Counted from the stretch's first letter, positions 49,330-58,771 are shown. The stretch: DNA of 64,000 nt from Pseudomonadales bacterium (GCA_024234815.1 JACKNO010000002.1:434001-498000); one strand, 5' to 3'. The notes: a model not told the origin generated them from the letters alone. Made by a program: numbers and translations.

Positions 49330-49344
49330 GCAAAAGAAGTGTCA
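49330..49344 (-). promoter_or_regulatory. Sigma-54-like promoter of the VPLPG-tail gene
   Basis: On the minus strand TGACAC-TTCTT-TTGC matches the -24/-12 consensus with one change (GG to GA at -24) and correct spacing. It lies about 42 bp before the ATG. The altered -24 dinucleotide lowers confidence. Confidence 0.4.
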
Positions 49345-49584
49345 CAATCAGTATCCGTACATTTCCTCCATAACTTGCCGACATGGTCACATTCAGGCCT
49401 AGAAATCCCTTGTTGAGGCTGCATATTTTTTATTCCCTGCGTCACCACAACCGGCAGGTCCGACCGCAACAGGGAAAGTCGGCTCGCGGCGGATTTGTCG
49501 CTACGGTGTTGGGTATTTGCCAGAAAATCCTGGCAGTAGCGGACGTAGAACTGACCCGGCTGGAACCCGGGTGGAGGGGTAATG

Positions 49585-49606
49585 AAAAAGGGGCCATCCT
49601 GGCCCC
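49585..49606 (-). terminator. Intrinsic terminator of the LuxR-type gene
   Basis: On the minus strand a 7-bp stem TGGGGCCA-type (TGGCCCC / GGGGCCA, 3-nt loop) is followed by TTTTT, 77 bp after the stop of the regulator gene at 49683. Confidence 0.75.
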
Positions 49607-49682
49607 AGAACTGCATCCATGCAGAAGCGTCCCTGCATATGTAGAATAAGCAGGTAGCCATGCCAAGGCACTAGGAAAAAAC

Positions 49683-50291
49683 CTAGCCGTCGATCTTTTT
49701 GTATAGTTCAAGCTCGGTTCTGGCAGGATTTTCCAGGTCAATGGGCACCAGCGCCAGGTGGATCAAACCCGAGGACCATACCTGCCCCATCATTTCTTCA
49801 GTTGTCTCCACTTCCAGGGCGTTCTTGAGTCTCGATATCCGGTAATCTACCGTCTTGCTCGAAATATTCAGAGTCTGGGCGATACGCCTGTGCTTGTAGC
49901 CTTTGAGAATCAGGTGCAACACGACGAATTCCTCAAAGGAGATGGAAGATCCACCATCCAGTTCGAGCCGCTGGCTTTCCAGATTGATCCGCGCCAACCA
50001 CTCGGCACGGGGATCCAGATGAGTGATCTCGTGCAATACTTCCAGTACGCGCGCGCCCCCGGCATGGCTTTTTACACGGGCGAACTTATGCCAGCTACCG
50101 TCGTATTTGATCCATTCAATCAGGGTGCGGGACTCACCCGTCGCGCACACAGCGCGAGACGTTTCCAGGTCAAACTCGCTTGAGAGTGTGCGCTGGTCGG
50201 CGCCAAAACCCAGCAATTGCCGCTCTTTCGCCGCAGCGGTCGCCGGTGTCATATCAAGAAAAGTGCCAGATTCAGTATCGGTCACCCACAT
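49683..50291 (-). CDS. LuxR-type helix-turn-helix regulator with N-terminal PAS-like domain
   Basis: The 202-residue protein starts at ATG 50291 (MWVTDTESGTFLDMTPA) behind TAAAGGAA; longer in-frame starts lack support. The N-terminal half (WVTDTESGTFLDMTPATAAAKERQLLGF, SWHKFARVKSHAGGARVLEVLHEIT) looks like a PAS sensor. The C-terminal half is a LuxR/GerE helix-turn-helix: FEEFVVLHLILKGYKHRRIAQTLNISSKTVDYRISRLKNAL. No receiver domain is present. It sits between the PEP-CTERM group and a divergent amidohydrolase gene; its targets are unknown. Confidence 0.8.
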   Translation of the reverse strand: MWVTDTESGTFLDMTPATAAAKERQLLGFGADQRTLSSEFDLETSRAVCATGESRTLIEWIKYDGSWHKFARVKSHAGGARVLEVLHEITHLDPRAEWLARINLESQRLELDGGSSISFEEFVVLHLILKGYKHRRIAQTLNISSKTVDYRISRLKNALEVETTEEMMGQVWSSGLIHLALVPIDLENPARTELELYKKIDG

Positions 50292-50479
50292 CAAGGGTTC
50301 CTTTACAAAGACCTGACCCAAAAATGGAACGAATCGATGGCCCAATGTGAGTCTCTCCCTGTGATAAGTGCGTCGCCGGAACTGTCGACAACACGTAGCA
50401 GTGTACCTCCTGAATGCACGCCGCACTGGGAGCCGGCGAACAGGGGTTCTATAATAGCGCCTTTCCCATCGTAAAAAGG

Positions 50480-52360
50480 ATGCCGCAGTTGAACGATTTG
50501 GCCTGGGACACACTGATTCGCAATGCCCTTGTATTCGACGGCAACGGGGGACCGCCCCGACAACAGGATATCGCTATCAGCGACGGCCGGATTGCCGCCA
50601 GAGGCCATGCACTTCCCACCGCGCAGGCAGGGCGGGTCATCGAGGGCGAAGGCAAGTGGCTGATGCCCGGGCTGCTGGACATCCACACCCATCTCGACCT
50701 GGAAGTGGACCTGGAGCCGGGACTGCCTGAAGTGGTGCGCCACGGCACCACCACGGTCCTGGTGGGCAATTGCAGCCTGGGAACCAGCTTTGGCCCACAA
50801 ACCCAGGGCGAACAGAACCCCATCGTGGATTGCTTCACCCGCGTGGAGAACATACCCAAACCCGTGCTGCAAAAATGCGTCAAAGCTGTTACCTGGAATG
50901 ATACCGGAGCCTACCTGGATCACTTCGAGCAGATTCCCCTGGGGCCAAACGTGGGCGCTTTTGTACCCCATTCCATGCTGCGGGTGGAAGTGATGGGGCT
51001 TGAAGACAGTATCAGCCGCGAACCCACAGAATCAGAACTGGCCAGAATGGAAGAACTGTTGAGCCAGGCCATGGACCAGGGCTACCTGGGCATGAGCACA
51101 GACGGGCTGCCCTTTCACTACCTGGCCAACGCCCCCCATACCGACAAACGCATTCCCACCCAGTTCGCCAGCTTTGGCGAAATGAAGCGCCTTCTCAAGG
51201 TGGTTCGGGAGCGGGGTCGGGTATGGCAGACCACCCCCATCCTCGAACATCGCGCCAAGGCTTTCCTCTATTTCCTGCTCACCAGCGGCCGGCTTTTCGG
51301 CAAAACCCTCAAGACCTCGGCCCTGTCCGCGGTGCGCTTCGTACTCGCACCGGAGGCGTCAAAGGCACTCCTCGGATTTGCCAGCCTCGCAAACAGTCGC
51401 CTGCTCAAGGGCAATATCCACTTCCAGGCCCTGGGCACCAATTTCAGGATATGGTCCGATGGCATCGTCAGCCCCCTGTTCGAGGAACTGGAGTCCACCA
51501 GCGAGTTGATCGCCAGGGAGTACGACGATGTGCAGGGCCGGCTCGCCCTGCTCAATGACCCCGAGTTTATCGCCCGCTTCCGGGCCGACTGGCACCACGG
51601 CCGGCGCGGGCGCAACCTGGCCCATCTCAAGGCCAGGCTGGGAATGCCGGACATTCTCGTGGTGCGGGATCTGCACCGGATGATCTTCGATGGCGCCCCG
51701 GTGCCCCAGTGGGAAGGAGAGAGCCTGCAGGATGTGTACGACCGCCTGGAACGCTTTCAGCGCGGCCTGGAGCAGGCTGCGCGCTCGGATGTCGAGCGCG
51801 AGGCGTTTGCGGCCTTCCCCAGGCCCATAGTCGATGACGCCGAATTCATGCTGCATATGATGCGGGCCTACGACAAGGGTTTCCGCTTCTGGGTCGACGT
51901 GGCCAACAAGGACAGGGAGGGCGTTCTGCCGCTGTTGCTGCACAGGAACACGATGCCCGGCTTCAATGATTCCGGCGCCCACATTACCAATATGGCTTTC
52001 TTCGACGGCAACCTGATGTCCCTGAAGCTCGCCCAGCAGGATTCTCTGGCAACGGTGAGCACCATGGTCAGGCGCCTGACCAGTGAACCGGCCGCATTTT
52101 TTGGTCTCGACGTGGGCAGCCTGGAGATCGGCGCCCAGGCGGATATCGTGCTCATCGATCCCGAGGCCCTCAGCCAGTGGGACGACAACGCAAATCGCCA
52201 GTTCATCTATCGCGAGCTGTTTGAACACAAGCAGTTGGTGAGTCGCTCCGACGGCGTGGTGAGCCACGTCCTGATTCGCGGCGAGCCGGTATGGCAGGAA
52301 GGCGATTTCACGCCGGCGCTGGGCGCCAGGCCGCTGGGGCGAGCGCTGCGGGCGGCCTGA
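50480..52360 (+). CDS. N-acyl-D-amino-acid deacylase-like amidohydrolase
   Basis: The 626-residue amidohydrolase-superfamily protein has WDTLIRNALVFDGNGGPP, the metal site LMPGLLDIHTHLDLE, HGTTTVLVGNCSLG, and the C-terminal NDSGAHITNMAFFD and GSLEIGAQADIVLIDPEAL. It is in the D-aminoacylase/DUF-type amidohydrolase 3 group; many members act on N-acyl-D-amino acids, others are uncharacterised. The protein is longer than classic D-aminoacylases (about 480 residues) and has an inserted region around residues 250-400. I chose ATG 50480 (MPQLNDLAWDTLI). Confidence 0.85.
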   Translation: MPQLNDLAWDTLIRNALVFDGNGGPPRQQDIAISDGRIAARGHALPTAQAGRVIEGEGKWLMPGLLDIHTHLDLEVDLEPGLPEVVRHGTTTVLVGNCSLGTSFGPQTQGEQNPIVDCFTRVENIPKPVLQKCVKAVTWNDTGAYLDHFEQIPLGPNVGAFVPHSMLRVEVMGLEDSISREPTESELARMEELLSQAMDQGYLGMSTDGLPFHYLANAPHTDKRIPTQFASFGEMKRLLKVVRERGRVWQTTPILEHRAKAFLYFLLTSGRLFGKTLKTSALSAVRFVLAPEASKALLGFASLANSRLLKGNIHFQALGTNFRIWSDGIVSPLFEELESTSELIAREYDDVQGRLALLNDPEFIARFRADWHHGRRGRNLAHLKARLGMPDILVVRDLHRMIFDGAPVPQWEGESLQDVYDRLERFQRGLEQAARSDVEREAFAAFPRPIVDDAEFMLHMMRAYDKGFRFWVDVANKDREGVLPLLLHRNTMPGFNDSGAHITNMAFFDGNLMSLKLAQQDSLATVSTMVRRLTSEPAAFFGLDVGSLEIGAQADIVLIDPEALSQWDDNANRQFIYRELFEHKQLVSRSDGVVSHVLIRGEPVWQEGDFTPALGARPLGRALRAA

Positions 52361-52439
52361 AGCGCCGACCGCTCTGGAGCTCCCCGCCTTTTCGCACTAC
52401 CATTGCGGCTCCGCACGACGCGACTTCCCCAGAGGTACT

Positions 52440-54431
52440 ATGCAACAGGCGCGAGCTCCCCGGAGTGTGTTCGACGAAATTCTGGCGCTGCTGCAAGGCG
52501 GCAGGCACGCAGAGGCTATCGCCAACTGCCGGCAGGCACTGTCCCGCTACCCCGATGACGTGAATATTCTCGGCCTGCTTGGCGCCGCGCTGGGGGACAA
52601 GGGGCAGTTCAGCGAGGCCGAGGAGATTCTGCTGCGGGTTATCGACCTCACACCCACCTTCGCCAAGCCCTACGAGGATCTGGGCACCCTGCTGGTACAA
52701 CAGGGCCAGGCTGAAAGGGCTATTGCGCTACTGGAAAAGGCGATCCGCCTGGAGCCCAACCAGGAATCCGCCCACTTCGAGCTGGGCAAAGCCCTGGCCC
52801 AGATGGGGCGCGGACCGGAAGCGGACGCTGCCTTTGAGCGCAGCTTCGCACTCTCCCCCACCCGCGGCCTGATGGCCAGGGCCGCGGAACACCACGCCGC
52901 GGGACGCCTGGAAGAGGCCGAGAAACTGTGCCGCCAGGTCCTGCAGAAAGATTCCCGGCATGTGGACGCGCTGCGTATGCTGGGCCTGATCGCAGCCGCC
53001 GCCGGCGACCTGGATGAAGCCGAAAACCTGCTGCGCCAGGCACTGGCCGCAGCGCCCGACCATGTGCCCGCGATGTTCGAACTGGGCCGGGTGCTCAAGG
53101 AACTGGAGCGGCCCGACGAGGCCATCGAGATTTTCCGCGAACTGATCAGGCAGCAACCGGATAACGCCAAAGCCCATTATCGACTTGCGGGCGTACTGGC
53201 CCCGGCGGCCATGACCGAGCAGTCCGCCGCCGCCTACCGGCGCTGCCTGGAGCTCGATCCCGCACACGCCGGAGCGTGGCTGGGCCTCGGACATATGTTG
53301 AAGACCCTGGGCAAGCAGTCCGAAGGAATCGCGGCCTACCGCCGCTGCCTGGAACTCGAACCCGAGTTCGGCGAGGCCTGGTTCAGCATGGCCAACCTGA
53401 AGACCTACCACTTCACGGACGCCGAAATAGCCCAGATGCAACAGCGCCTGGAGAGCGAGACGGTAGGGGAAGCATCCCGGGTCAATTTCCTGTTCGCCCT
53501 CGCCAAGGCCTACGAGGACCGCAAGGACTATGCCAGTGCCTGGCGCTACTACGAGGAGGGCAACAGCAAACAGCGGCTGCTGGTCAGTTACGACCCGGTG
53601 CTCACCGAGACCGTCAATGACGAGTTGGTCGAATATTTCAATGCGGACTTTTTCAGCGAGCGCGAGGGCCAGGGCAACCCGGACCCCTCCCCCATTTTTG
53701 TACTCGGCATGCCACGCTCCGGATCCACCCTGGTGGAGCAGATAATCGCCAGCCACAGCCGCGTGGAAGGCACCAGCGAGTTGCCCTATATCGGCCGCCT
53801 GACCAAATCCCTCAATCGCAACCGTGCCGATGGCATGCGCTACCCACGGGTACTTACCGAACTCGAGCCGCGCCACCTGAACCGCCTCGGCCAGAACTAC
53901 CTGGACATGGCGCGCATGCACCGGGTCGAGGGTACACCGCGCTTTATCGACAAGATGCCCAACAACTTTCCACTGGTGGGCTTTATTCACGCCATACTAC
54001 CCAACGCGAAAATCATCGATGCCAGGCGCCACCCCATGGATGCCTGCACCGGAAACCTGCGACAGCTATACGCCCGCGGCCAGACATTCAGCTATGACCA
54101 GACTGATATCGGCGAGTACTACCTGCAATACCAGCGCATGATGGACCACTGGGACACGGTGTTGCCGGGCAAGGTATTGCACGTGCAGTACGAGGACGTG
54201 GTCGCAGACCTGGAAACCCAGGTACAACGCATTCTGCAATACCTGGAACTGCCCTGGGAAGATGCCTGCCTCAATTTCCACGACACCGAGCGGGCGGTGC
54301 GCACCGCCAGTTCCGAACAGGTACGGCAGCCTATCTATACCTCGGGTATCGGTTTCTGGCGCAACTATGAGTCCCACCTGGAAGAGCTGAAAGAGGTACT
54401 CGAACCGATTCTTGAGCGCTACGCCCCGTAG
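52440..54431 (+). CDS. TPR-repeat sulfotransferase
   Basis: The 663-residue protein has tetratricopeptide repeats over residues about 10-360 (for example AEEILLRVIDLTPTFAKPYEDLGTLLVQQGQ; AAYRRCLELDPAHAGAWLGLGHMLKTLGKQ) and a C-terminal sulfotransferase domain. The PAPS 5'-phosphosulfate loop is FVLGMPRSGSTLVEQII, and the 3'-phosphate segment fits AKIIDARRHPMDAC. The N-terminal TPR likely binds a protein partner. Such TPR-sulfotransferases are common in marine bacteria with unknown targets. A minus-strand pair of genes converges on it. Confidence 0.88.
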   Translation: MQQARAPRSVFDEILALLQGGRHAEAIANCRQALSRYPDDVNILGLLGAALGDKGQFSEAEEILLRVIDLTPTFAKPYEDLGTLLVQQGQAERAIALLEKAIRLEPNQESAHFELGKALAQMGRGPEADAAFERSFALSPTRGLMARAAEHHAAGRLEEAEKLCRQVLQKDSRHVDALRMLGLIAAAAGDLDEAENLLRQALAAAPDHVPAMFELGRVLKELERPDEAIEIFRELIRQQPDNAKAHYRLAGVLAPAAMTEQSAAAYRRCLELDPAHAGAWLGLGHMLKTLGKQSEGIAAYRRCLELEPEFGEAWFSMANLKTYHFTDAEIAQMQQRLESETVGEASRVNFLFALAKAYEDRKDYASAWRYYEEGNSKQRLLVSYDPVLTETVNDELVEYFNADFFSEREGQGNPDPSPIFVLGMPRSGSTLVEQIIASHSRVEGTSELPYIGRLTKSLNRNRADGMRYPRVLTELEPRHLNRLGQNYLDMARMHRVEGTPRFIDKMPNNFPLVGFIHAILPNAKIIDARRHPMDACTGNLRQLYARGQTFSYDQTDIGEYYLQYQRMMDHWDTVLPGKVLHVQYEDVVADLETQVQRILQYLELPWEDACLNFHDTERAVRTASSEQVRQPIYTSGIGFWRNYESHLEELKEVLEPILERYAP

Positions 54432-54541
54432 TCCGAAAAAAGAGCGCGCCCGTACTGTCGGGTGCCTTACCCCGCCAGGTCAACGCGGCCCTGTCGCGTC
54501 CCATCGTCGAGCTACCCTGCAGCTGTTATCACAGCTGCGGC

Positions 54542-55459
54542 CTAACTGTAAGGCCATACCTCCAGGCCGTGGATGGCGTTGCGTACATCAGGAGTCAGGG
54601 TCACCACACTGACAGTTTTCACCTCGGCGAGATTGTGCAAGGCAATAGTCGACGGCGAGGAGCCGGCGGCAATCAGCTTGTCATCCAGTACACACAGGCC
54701 GCGGCCAAAGCCCGCGCGCGCGATGCGCGAATCGTCGAGATCCGTGTGGGTGAGACGGCTCTCGTCGAAGGCCGGAACAGCGAAACTGATCTCCTTGCCC
54801 GCGGCGCGCACCCGCACCCTGTCAGCCGGGGTGTCGTTGTACACGACGCCGTCGCCGAAGGGGCGGGCGTTGTGGATACCCCTGGGCAAACTGACCAGAC
54901 GGATCAGGGTGCGGCCGTCGAAGCGCATCATGCCGGCGGTTTTCAGGCCGCTGATGTACATGCCGGTTGTGTCGCAGAAAACGTTATTGATATGCAGTTG
55001 ATTACCCGCCGCGGGACCCTGCTCGGTCTCGGGATCGAAAGGAGCGCCCTGGTAGCCGCTACCCACCGCCACCAGGTGCAGGCCGAAGCAGAAGCGATTG
55101 CTGTCGAGGTCAAAGCCCAGCACCGTGTCGAATCCGGTAGACGTCAGGTACAAGCGGCGCTGATAAACGCAGATTTCATGGCAGTGCATGAGAAAGCGGT
55201 TGCGGTACGAGCCCAGTAGTTTGAAATCGGGGGTATAAACGAACAGTTCGTTGCTGGCGGCGACGAATACGCGCTCGCCGTCAAAGGCGATCCCCCGCAG
55301 GCCGCGATCCCAGCCCCGCCCCTGCCAGTCGATATCCACCGTGTTCCAGTCAATGACCTGGGTGACCGATTGCCGGGTGAAATCCACCAGGAACACCCCG
55401 CCATGGCTCTCCCCCTGGTGGGTCCCTCTCACGACGGAGCTTGCGATAAGGGTGGTCAC
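54542..55459 (-). CDS. Beta-propeller-like protein of unknown function (TIGR03032/DUF4915-like)
   Basis: The 305-residue protein contains repeated beta-strand units (GLRGIAFDGERVFVAASNELFVYTPDF; HEICVYQRRLYLTSTGFDTVLGFDLDSN; LHINNVFCDTTGMYISGLKTAGMMRF) suggestive of a propeller. It resembles the TIGR03032/DUF4915 family, often found beside TPR and sulfotransferase genes; the family assignment is by recollection and moderate. There is no signal peptide. The start overlaps the upstream beta-hydroxylase gene by 4 bp (ATGA), so they are co-translated. Confidence 0.65.
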   Translation of the reverse strand: MTTLIASSVVRGTHQGESHGGVFLVDFTRQSVTQVIDWNTVDIDWQGRGWDRGLRGIAFDGERVFVAASNELFVYTPDFKLLGSYRNRFLMHCHEICVYQRRLYLTSTGFDTVLGFDLDSNRFCFGLHLVAVGSGYQGAPFDPETEQGPAAGNQLHINNVFCDTTGMYISGLKTAGMMRFDGRTLIRLVSLPRGIHNARPFGDGVVYNDTPADRVRVRAAGKEISFAVPAFDESRLTHTDLDDSRIARAGFGRGLCVLDDKLIAAGSSPSTIALHNLAEVKTVSVVTLTPDVRNAIHGLEVWPYS

Positions 55460-56097
55460 GCTGGCCGCGAACCACCCCGTAATGCGCCGGGACTGGTCTC
55501 GCGCGACCCGCCTTCTCGCAGACCGCCCGCCTGTGGCTCCGCCTGGCCGAGGTGCTGGGGCGGAACATAATCGAAGATGATATTGACCCGGCCTTCCTTG
55601 CCCTTGTTCATCACACTGTGCTGGAGCTGGTTGTTAATCTCGTAGACCTTGCCGACAGCCAGCTTGTAGGGCCGCCCGTCGATCATGAAGCGCACCCGGT
55701 CATTGGTGTAAATGGGTATGTGGATACGATGCCCGTAATGGAAGGACGGGTGCGTGTCCCGATGTGGTTTGATGATGCCCCCCGCCTCCAGGCGAGCCGC
55801 CATGGCGCGGATGATGCAGCCGCCCGGCGGGTAGTGATCGGCGATAATCCGGTGGATCAGCGGCAGGGCCTGCGCCGCCAGCACATCCCAGCCCGGCTCC
55901 TTGCGCACCTCGATATCCGGCCAGCCGGAGCCATCGGTGAACACCATGACGATGGATTGCGTGCGCTGGTGTACTTCGTACTCTTCCTGTCGGTAGGTGT
56001 TACCCAGCCAGGCCTCTTCGTCGAGACCCAGAATCAGATCGCGCAAGGGCGAGATGTCGTACTCGCCAAGTTCACGCAATGGCACCCCTATATCCAT
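55456..56097 (-). CDS. Aspartyl/asparaginyl beta-hydroxylase-domain dioxygenase
   Basis: The 213-residue protein has the 2-oxoglutarate/iron dioxygenase pattern of the Asp/Asn beta-hydroxylase family: GGIIKPHRDTHPSF (first His), HRIHIPIYTNDRVRF, and VYEINNQLQHSVMNKGKEGRVNIIFDYV (second His and the Arg that binds 2-oxoglutarate). It may hydroxylate Asp, Asn or a related residue in a peptide or small molecule. It is the first gene of a two-gene operon with the propeller-like protein and may act with the convergent TPR-sulfotransferase; that link is inference. Confidence 0.85.
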   Translation of the reverse strand: MDIGVPLRELGEYDISPLRDLILGLDEEAWLGNTYRQEEYEVHQRTQSIVMVFTDGSGWPDIEVRKEPGWDVLAAQALPLIHRIIADHYPPGGCIIRAMAARLEAGGIIKPHRDTHPSFHYGHRIHIPIYTNDRVRFMIDGRPYKLAVGKVYEINNQLQHSVMNKGKEGRVNIIFDYVPPQHLGQAEPQAGGLREGGSRETSPGALRGGSRPA

Positions 56098-56181
56098 TCA
56101 AACACGCCCGCCGCATCAATTTGGGTCAACCCTCGCACCATAAATTGACATACCCGCCCAGTCAACCGGTCCGCCTGCAAC

Positions 56182-56199
56182 TGAATGACCGTTCATTCA
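56182..56199. promoter_or_regulatory. 18-bp TetR-type operator, copy 2
   Basis: TGAATGACCGTTCATTCA is the exact reverse complement of the operator at 38688-38705. It lies 97 bp before the GTG start of the TonB receptor gene and 9 bp before the receptor's promoter. No tetR gene is adjacent, which points to control by a distant regulator. Confidence 0.7.
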
Positions 56200-56208
56200 T
56201 GGGATGGC

Positions 56209-56237
56209 TTGGCATTCAGTCTGCCTTGCAGTAGGAT
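56209..56237 (+). promoter_or_regulatory. Promoter of the TonB-dependent receptor gene
   Basis: TTGGCA (56209-56214), a 17-nt spacer and TAGGAT (56232-56237) form a good sigma-70 pair 9 bp after the operator. The expected transcript start is near 56244, about 35 bp before the GTG. Confidence 0.55.
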
Positions 56238-56278
56238 TGGACGAGTCAGGGCCAGAATAAATAAGAAGGTGACTACCC

Positions 56279-58729
56279 GTGGATGATAACTACAGGAATC
56301 CAGCCGCACCTGAATACCCCCCCTTCTCCACCCGGCGCAAAACACTCGCACTGGTAATTTCCGCGGTTCTGGGAACCGCGCAGGGCGCCCATGGCCAGAC
56401 AGGGATGCTGGAAGAGGTGGTCGTCACAGCGTCCAAACGCAAGGTCAACCTGCAGGACCTGCCCCTGGCGATTACGGCCTTTACCACGGAAGACATCTCC
56501 CGCCAGGGCTTCACCGGCCTGGACGACTACGCGGCGAAAATCCCCAGCCTGTCCTATGCCACCCGGGAACCCGCCGGCACTTCGGTGATTTTCAGGGGGG
56601 TTGCCTCCTCCGGTATCCAGTTTGGCACCAACCCTTCCTCAGGCGTGTATCTGGATGAGCAGCCAATCACCCAGGCCGGCCTCAACCCGGACCCCCGCCT
56701 GATCGACATCGAGCGGGTAGAAGCGCTGAGCGGCCCCCAGGGCACACTCTTCGGGGATGCATCCCAGTCAGGCACCCTGCGCATCATCACCAATAAACCC
56801 GACCCCCAGCAATTCGACGCCTGGGTGGAGGGTACACTCGGCCAGCCTGAACACAGCAGCGACCAGGACACAGACTTCTCGGGGATGGTAAACATCCCGC
56901 TGCTGGACAACCAGGTCGCCATTCGCCTGGTGGGGTTCCGCGCCGACGAGGCGGGATATATCGACAACGTACTGGGGCTGAGCCAGCCCGACCAGTGGCG
57001 CGAAGCCAGGGAGGAGTCGGGCTATCTGCCGGTGCGCCCCCGCTTCGACAACCAGGGCAAGAACAAGAACGATATCAATTCATCGACCACCACCGGCGGT
57101 CGCGCCGCCGTGCGCTGGGAGGTCAACAATGACTGGACCGTGGACGTGGCGGGCATTATCCAGGACCTGGAAGTCGATGGCTTCGGTGATACCACCGCAG
57201 GCCTGGGCGACCTGCAACAGCTGCGCTTTGAAGATGAGAAACTGAAGGACAAGTGGTATCAGCTGAGCCTGTCCATCGAGGGGGATGTCGGCTTCGCCGA
57301 CACCGTACTCACCGGCAGCTACTTCAACCGGGACATGACCTACGATGCCGATGCCACCAGCTACCTGCACGACTTTGACCAGAAATACAATCCGGTTTAC
57401 TACGCCATTTACGACTTTACCGGGCAGCCACGCGGCAGGGCCAGACAGGATCAGCAGGATGACCGCTGGACCTTTGAGGGCCGGCTGACGACCCAGGAAA
57501 ATTCGGGCAGCCGCTGGAGCGGGCTGGTGGGCTTCTTCTACAGCAAGCTGGATCGCAAGCAGCTGTTCACCTCCGACATACAGGGCTTCAGCGATACCGA
57601 ATATTATGCCAACCAGGGTTATAGCTACCTGAGCTACCTGGCCAACTCACCTTACTACAACCCCAATTACGACAAGTTCCACAATACACCTACAGACAAC
57701 TGGTTCTTCGGATCCTATGACCTGGAAGTCAAACAGACCGCCGTGTTCGGCGAGGTCAGTTTCGCCGCAACCGATAAGCTGAGCTTTACCGCCGGCGCGC
57801 GCTGGTTCGATTACACCCAGGATGTCACCCTGCTCCAGGGCGCCCTGATGGGCGGCAAGAAACCGGACCGGGAAACGGATTACTTCACCAACGATGAAAG
57901 CCCCAGCAGCAGCGATTCCGACTGGGTGCCCAAGCTGAACGTGACCTACCAGTTCACCGATGACGCGATGGGCTATGCCACCTACTCCGAGGGTTTCCGG
58001 CGCGGGGGCACCAATGCGGTACGGGCCTCCTCGGTACTGCCACGCAGTTACGATCCGGACAAACTGAAAAACTATGAAGTGGGCTTCAAGAGCACCTGGC
58101 TCGACAACCGCTTGAGTTTCAACTCGGTGCTGTACCGCATGGAATGGGACGATATGCAGATCCAGGTCAACGACCCGGAAATCTTCTCGCTGGGCATCGT
58201 CAACTTCTCCCAGGCGCAGGTGGACGGTTTTGAGACGGAGCTCACCTGGATACCGGCCGAGGGCTGGGATCTCACACTCAACGGCGCCTGGATCAACGCG
58301 GAAATTTCCAAGAACGACGTCATTCGCGGCGAGGATGATGTGATTGTCGCCGAAGTCTCCAATGGCACCCAATTGCCCATCGCGCCCGAGTACAAGGCCA
58401 GCGCGGCCATACAGTACACATTCCGTTCACAACTGTGGGGAGGTGAGCCCTACGTCAGGCTTGACTGGTCTTACGTGGGGGATTCCGTCAACTCCCTGGA
58501 CGGCACCGAGTCCATCGTTTTCACACAGGGGCCGACCGACCAGCCGTCCTATGATGTCGGCAATTTCAGGGCCGGTCTGGATGGGGAGAAATGGAGCGGC
58601 ACACTGTTTGTAGACAACGTCACTGACGAGGTGGCAAAACAGTTTTACAGCAACCGCTGGGGCTCATTGCAACGCATTTCTGTCAACAAACCGCGCACTG
58701 TCGGCGTAACGCTGCGCTGGAAGTTCTGA
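56279..58729 (+). CDS. TonB-dependent outer-membrane receptor (GTG start)
   Basis: The 816-residue protein starts at GTG 56279 behind AAGAAGGTGA. It has a signal-like region (TLALVISAVLGTAQGAHG), a TonB-box-like MLEEVVVTASKRKVNLQDLP, a plug domain (RVEALSGPQGTLFGDASQSGTLRIITNKPD) and a long beta-barrel ending in RTVGVTLRWKF with the terminal aromatic residue. This class imports siderophores, vitamins, or organic substrates. The shared operator with the right amine cassette suggests uptake of that system's substrate or a cofactor. A convergent gene follows. Confidence 0.9.
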   Translation: MDDNYRNPAAPEYPPFSTRRKTLALVISAVLGTAQGAHGQTGMLEEVVVTASKRKVNLQDLPLAITAFTTEDISRQGFTGLDDYAAKIPSLSYATREPAGTSVIFRGVASSGIQFGTNPSSGVYLDEQPITQAGLNPDPRLIDIERVEALSGPQGTLFGDASQSGTLRIITNKPDPQQFDAWVEGTLGQPEHSSDQDTDFSGMVNIPLLDNQVAIRLVGFRADEAGYIDNVLGLSQPDQWREAREESGYLPVRPRFDNQGKNKNDINSSTTTGGRAAVRWEVNNDWTVDVAGIIQDLEVDGFGDTTAGLGDLQQLRFEDEKLKDKWYQLSLSIEGDVGFADTVLTGSYFNRDMTYDADATSYLHDFDQKYNPVYYAIYDFTGQPRGRARQDQQDDRWTFEGRLTTQENSGSRWSGLVGFFYSKLDRKQLFTSDIQGFSDTEYYANQGYSYLSYLANSPYYNPNYDKFHNTPTDNWFFGSYDLEVKQTAVFGEVSFAATDKLSFTAGARWFDYTQDVTLLQGALMGGKKPDRETDYFTNDESPSSSDSDWVPKLNVTYQFTDDAMGYATYSEGFRRGGTNAVRASSVLPRSYDPDKLKNYEVGFKSTWLDNRLSFNSVLYRMEWDDMQIQVNDPEIFSLGIVNFSQAQVDGFETELTWIPAEGWDLTLNGAWINAEISKNDVIRGEDDVIVAEVSNGTQLPIAPEYKASAAIQYTFRSQLWGGEPYVRLDWSYVGDSVNSLDGTESIVFTQGPTDQPSYDVGNFRAGLDGEKWSGTLFVDNVTDEVAKQFYSNRWGSLQRISVNKPRTVGVTLRWKF

Positions 58730-58736
58730 TCCGGCG

Positions 58737-58765
58737 GCCGACGTTCGCAAGCAGCGTTCGTCGGC
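58737..58765. terminator. Candidate bidirectional hairpin between convergent genes
   Basis: Outer stem GCCGAC / GTCGGC, an internal T-T mismatch pair, then an inner 4-bp stem and a 5-nt loop, located in the 42 bp between the TonB receptor stop and the lipoprotein hydrolase stop. No T run follows on either strand. Confidence 0.4.
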
Positions 58766-58771
58766 GCCCCG

